Made by a program: the position numbers and the translations under genes
Notes under the pieces: model-generated
Database searches by the model: none
What the model was told of the DNA's origin: nothing
The model's input: only the letters and a program-made list of their open reading frames with translations
NCBI GenBank assembly: GCA_040392005.1
Contig: JBEBWT010000002.1
Location: forward strand, 60,989 to 124,988
Origin: DASRQK01 sp040392005
Lineage (GTDB): Bacteria; Bacteroidota; Bacteroidia; Sphingobacteriales; Sphingobacteriaceae
DNA: 64,000 nt
Direction: 5' to 3'
Part shown: positions 61,400 to 64,000 of the stretch, piece by piece
How the letters are laid out: each line of letters opens with the position of its first letter
Position numbering within the stretch: the first letter of the stretch is position 1

Positions 61400-61847
61400 C
61401 GGGCACAAAGGGGGTTGCATTTCCATTGTTGGACAGGATTTCCCGTATAATCGTGGAAGAAATATGGCTGTACCGGCCAGGGCTCACCAGAAATACCGTC
61501 TGAATGTCCGGAGCCATTTCGCTGTTATGCTGGGCAATTGCCCTTTCCGATTCAAAATCCTGTACATTGCGCATTCCCCTCAGGATAAAACCAGCACCCA
61601 CCGACCGGCAATAATCCACGGTCAGCCCCTCAAAGAACACGGCAGAAACCCGATCACCGGGATAATCACGAAAAGTATGCCGGATCATTTCCAGACGCTT
61701 TTCAGGGGTGAACATTCCCTTTTTGACAGAATTGACTCCGATGGCAATAATGACCTCATCAAACAGGGTCAGGCCCCTGTCCACAATATCCACATGGGCC
61801 AGGGTCAGGGGATCAAAAGAACCGGGAAAAACAGCTATCCTTTTCAA
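61374..61847 (-). CDS. coaD: Phosphopantetheine adenylyltransferase
   Basis: CoaD adenylylates 4'-phosphopantetheine, the next-to-last step of coenzyme A synthesis. The 157-residue protein has the nucleotidyltransferase motif GSFDPLTLAHVDIVDR (T/HxGH class, here TLAH), RGMRNVQDFESERAIAQHN and the late SHISSTIIREIL. The start is TTG: no in-frame ATG is available before an upstream TAA three codons away. It is third in DUF3822-rsmD-coaD. Confidence 0.94.
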   Translation of the reverse strand: MKRIAVFPGSFDPLTLAHVDIVDRGLTLFDEVIIAIGVNSVKKGMFTPEKRLEMIRHTFRDYPGDRVSAVFFEGLTVDYCRSVGAGFILRGMRNVQDFESERAIAQHNSEMAPDIQTVFLVSPGRYSHISSTIIREILSNNGNATPFVPGAVLELLK

Positions 61848-61920
61848 ATTCAGTTACTTTATTGCATTTATAATCCACATCACGAATCCCAACATACAAT
61901 CCGGGTTCTTCAAAGGTAGG

Positions 61921-62454
61921 TTAAAATTTATAGATCGCAAAAGATGAATTGCCATACTTCCTTATTTCGGCAGGTGCAGGTGTGTCGGGCAATTTTCGGG
62001 TAGCTGGAAACTCGAGTACCAGGATTCCGTCCGGTTTCAGCAGGTTTTTGTCCAGAATCAATCGGGGTATCTGGGTCAATTGATCAAGGTCATAGGGCGG
62101 ATCGGCGAAAATAAAATCGAATTGCTTGGTACAGCGGTCCAGATAGGTAAATACGTCCGCCTTTACCGTTCTGATGGAGGTAATACCCAGTTTTTTACTG
62201 CTTTCGTTTAGAAATTGTACACATTTGTGGTGGCGATCCACGGATTCAATGCTGGCCGCTCCCCGGGAAGCCAATTCCAGTGAAATTCCACCTGTACCTG
62301 TAAACAGGTCCAGTGCCTCCATTCCTTCAAAATCCAACCGGTTCTGCAATATATTGAACAGGGCTTCCTTTGCCATATCAGTGGTGGGCCTGACCGGCAG
62401 ATCTCTTGGAGGTGTGAATCTCAGGCCCCGATACCGGCCACCAATGATACGCAT
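61921..62454 (-). CDS. rsmD: 16S rRNA (guanine966-N2)-methyltransferase
   Basis: RsmD methylates G966 of 16S rRNA. The 177-residue enzyme begins MRIIGGRYRGLRF, has PVRPTTDMAKEALFNIL, the SAM loop ALDLFTGTGGISLELASRGA and the catalytic FDFIFADPPYDL. Its start overlaps the end of the DUF3822 gene by 34 nt. Confidence 0.95.
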   Translation of the reverse strand: MRIIGGRYRGLRFTPPRDLPVRPTTDMAKEALFNILQNRLDFEGMEALDLFTGTGGISLELASRGAASIESVDRHHKCVQFLNESSKKLGITSIRTVKADVFTYLDRCTKQFDFIFADPPYDLDQLTQIPRLILDKNLLKPDGILVLEFPATRKLPDTPAPAEIRKYGNSSFAIYKF

Positions 62455-63197
62455 GCTAATCTATGGGCAAAATGAATATTCCGGCTGTACTTTGCGATCC
62501 GCTGATAAAAAGGGTCGTCCCGGCTGATATCCCCGGAAAGAAGCACCCTTGTATCCGTTATGTCAGTTTTGATCAAACCCAGCACCTCTATCAAGTGATA
62601 GTTAAAATCATCAATATTATTTATTTGGAAATCACGATAATATGAAAAAATATTTTGCCGACATAAGCATATAGCAACAAAATCATGAGCGACATGCACT
62701 CCCAGTACAGAAGTCTCGGAAACAGACTGTCCGTTCAGAATACTTTTGATAAATGCGAGAGGAAAAGCCACTCTTTCCGCTTTCGGGAACAACCTGATCA
62801 GGGAACTGACCACCGGCAGGTATTCTCTGTAAAGCAGGACTGCGCCGCCTGCTGGAAAATCAGCGGTCAGCATAGGAGAAACTCCATCATCCAGCAACAA
62901 CTTTTCATAATGATCCTTCAGCGACGGATCATATAAATCCTGAGGAATAAATTGGCTGTCAATAGCAGGAATCAGGAATTTCACACTTTTTGGATCCAAC
63001 GCCTCCAGTTTGCCTGCACCATAATCCAACTCAAACTGCGAAAAGCCGGACAGATGAGCCAAACCCAATTGCTCATCGAAAAAAGCCAGCGTCGGTTCAT
63101 GGCTCATGGTGCCGTCTATCACCAGGTGGTATGGAGCGGCTCCGGACAAATCAAAATCTGCCGTCGTAAAATTTGTGGTTTCCTTCACTGTATCCAT
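62421..63197 (-). CDS. DUF3822 family protein
   Basis: A 258-residue protein of the DUF3822 family, which has an actin-like (ASKHA) fold and is restricted mainly to Bacteroidota, where it is regularly encoded next to rsmD and coaD as here. Visible features are FDEQLGLAHLSGFSQFELDY, GVHVAHDFVAICLCRQN and TRVLLSGDIS. Function unknown. I start at the ATG of MDTVKETT; a GTG two codons earlier is possible. Confidence 0.85.
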   Translation of the reverse strand: MDTVKETTNFTTADFDLSGAAPYHLVIDGTMSHEPTLAFFDEQLGLAHLSGFSQFELDYGAGKLEALDPKSVKFLIPAIDSQFIPQDLYDPSLKDHYEKLLLDDGVSPMLTADFPAGGAVLLYREYLPVVSSLIRLFPKAERVAFPLAFIKSILNGQSVSETSVLGVHVAHDFVAICLCRQNIFSYYRDFQINNIDDFNYHLIEVLGLIKTDITDTRVLLSGDISRDDPFYQRIAKYSRNIHFAHRLACVSLVAGIGA

Positions 63198-63277
63198 ACC
63201 CACAAAAGTAACTTTTAGATTCGACTTGACAAATGTTTTTGGATATCTTTGGCTCTTTCTGAAAGTAAAAGCGGAGC

Positions 63278-64000
63278 ATGATTGCAGATCGACTGATCAA
63301 AAATTTCCCCTGGTCCCCGACCGGGCAGCAGTTGGAGGCACTAGCCCTCCTGGCTCGGTTTATTGAGGGCAGAACACAGGTTGATTGTTTTGTGTTGAGG
63401 GGTTATGCCGGCACCGGTAAAACAACGATTATAAGTACACTGGTGCAATCCCTTTCCTCCTTGCAGGTACAGACCGTTTTGCTTGCCCCCACCGGCAGGG
63501 CGGCCAAGGTCATGAGCCAGTATTCCGGAAAAAAGGCCCAGACTATCCACAAAAAGATTTATCGGAAAAAACAAAGTGTCTCGCCGGAGATGAGTTTTGA
63601 ACTTGCGCCGAATTTCCACGAGCATACCCTTTTCATTGTGGACGAGTCCTCCATGATCAGTAATGAATCGGCTGGTTTCCAGCGTAAGAGCCTACTGGAA
63701 GAATTGATTCAGTATGTCCGGCAGGGAAAATCATGTCGCCTGCTCTTTGTGGGTGACACAGCCCAATTGCCCCCTATTGGCCTGCCGGACAGTCCTGCGC
63801 TGGACTCCACAGTCCTGGAATCTTCTTTCGGCCTGCATACCCTGAGTTATGAGCTCCGGGAAGTGGTGCGTCAGGCGCAGGATTCGGGCATATTGTACAA
63901 CGCCACCCGGATCAGGGAGCAGATCCATCTCCTTTCCGAAACCCCGACTCCGCGGCATAAGCCCCAGACTCGACAGGGAGAAACCCGGACAGCACTATCC
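63278..64000 (+). CDS. RecD-like ATP-dependent DNA helicase (3' end beyond window)
   Basis: The first 241 residues of a superfamily 1 helicase. Walker A is RGYAGTGKTTIIS, motif Ia APTGRAAKVM, Walker B FIVDESSMIS, and motif III LLFVGDTAQLPPIG. The arrangement matches the short Bacteroidota RecD2-like proteins that start FPWSPTGQQLEALALLARFI. It is divergent from DUF3822 over a 74-nt gap. The frame stays open to the window edge. Confidence 0.9.
   Translation, partial: MIADRLIKNFPWSPTGQQLEALALLARFIEGRTQVDCFVLRGYAGTGKTTIISTLVQSLSSLQVQTVLLAPTGRAAKVMSQYSGKKAQTIHKKIYRKKQSVSPEMSFELAPNFHEHTLFIVDESSMISNESAGFQRKSLLEELIQYVRQGKSCRLLFVGDTAQLPPIGLPDSPALDSTVLESSFGLHTLSYELREVVRQAQDSGILYNATRIREQIHLLSETPTPRHKPQTRQGETRTALS

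Overview
The window is a gene-dense stretch of a Bacteroidota chromosome. The evidence is the promoter style (TTTG, about 19-21 nt, then TAnnTTTG just before genes), the near absence of Shine-Dalgarno sequences, the rimP-nusA-infB order, DUF3822 next to rsmD, a UMF1-type transporter, Bacteroidota-type arginine decarboxylase and MtaB, and a tmRNA tag reading GENNYALAA. I cannot fix the class; a Saprospiria- or Chitinophagia-like lineage would fit. It is mostly core genome. The one clearly mobile-looking locus is a small A/T-rich higBA toxin-antitoxin pair.

Layout. 1-3.7 kb: infB (cut by the window edge), nusA, rimP on the minus strand. 3.9-5.1 kb: a CI/LexA-like regulator divergent from a degenerate GIY-YIG-like protein. 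5.1-13.6 kb: two very large secreted beta-propeller proteins (an HExxH metallopeptidase/outer-membrane-barrel protein and a tricorn-like S41 protease) flanking folB and a glutaryl-CoA-dehydrogenase-type enzyme. 13.7-22.3 kb: AraC regulator, DUF983, OmpA lipoprotein, membrane pyrophosphatase, SpmA-SpmB fusion, coaA, MscS channel. 22.5-27.3 kb: gyrA and two TPR proteins. 27.3-35.1 kb: rlmB, LuxE-like synthetase, the argS/flavoprotein/UMF1 operon, arginine decarboxylase. 35.2-42.0 kb: lipoprotein/4-TM/M28/nhaA operon, Tat-exported superoxide dismutase, clpB. 42.1-45.0 kb: a sulfur operon (rhodanese, persulfide dioxygenase-rhodanese, DUF2892, thioredoxin) ending in a DNA glycosylase. 45.2-46.6 kb: higBA, a hairpin array and tmRNA. 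46.6-50.2 kb: hisGD behind a probable histidine attenuator, and dprA. 50.4-52.3 kb: tRNA-Ser, tRNA-Phe, tRNA-Val and small genes. 52.5-61.3 kb: mtaB, thyA-folA, an M14 peptidase, a GH144-like protein, accA. 61.3-64 kb: DUF3822-rsmD-coaD and the start of a RecD-like helicase.

The most interesting non-coding signals are: (1) three long nested palindromes (10.1, 46.1, 50.8 kb) with unrelated arm sequences but the same architecture, two of them fused to the 3' ends of tmRNA and tRNA-Ser and each followed by the same GGCTGC/GCAGCC hairpin; (2) a 20-residue His/Phe-rich leader peptide with mutually exclusive hairpins in front of hisG, an apparent ribosome-mediated attenuator; (3) a 27-nt perfect palindrome abutting the -7 box of higBA, a 10+10 inverted repeat before clpB and a 9+9 palindrome before the arginine decarboxylase gene; (4) a dispersed about 20-nt REP-like repeat.

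All reading was by eye. Domain positions are approximate and no database search was possible.
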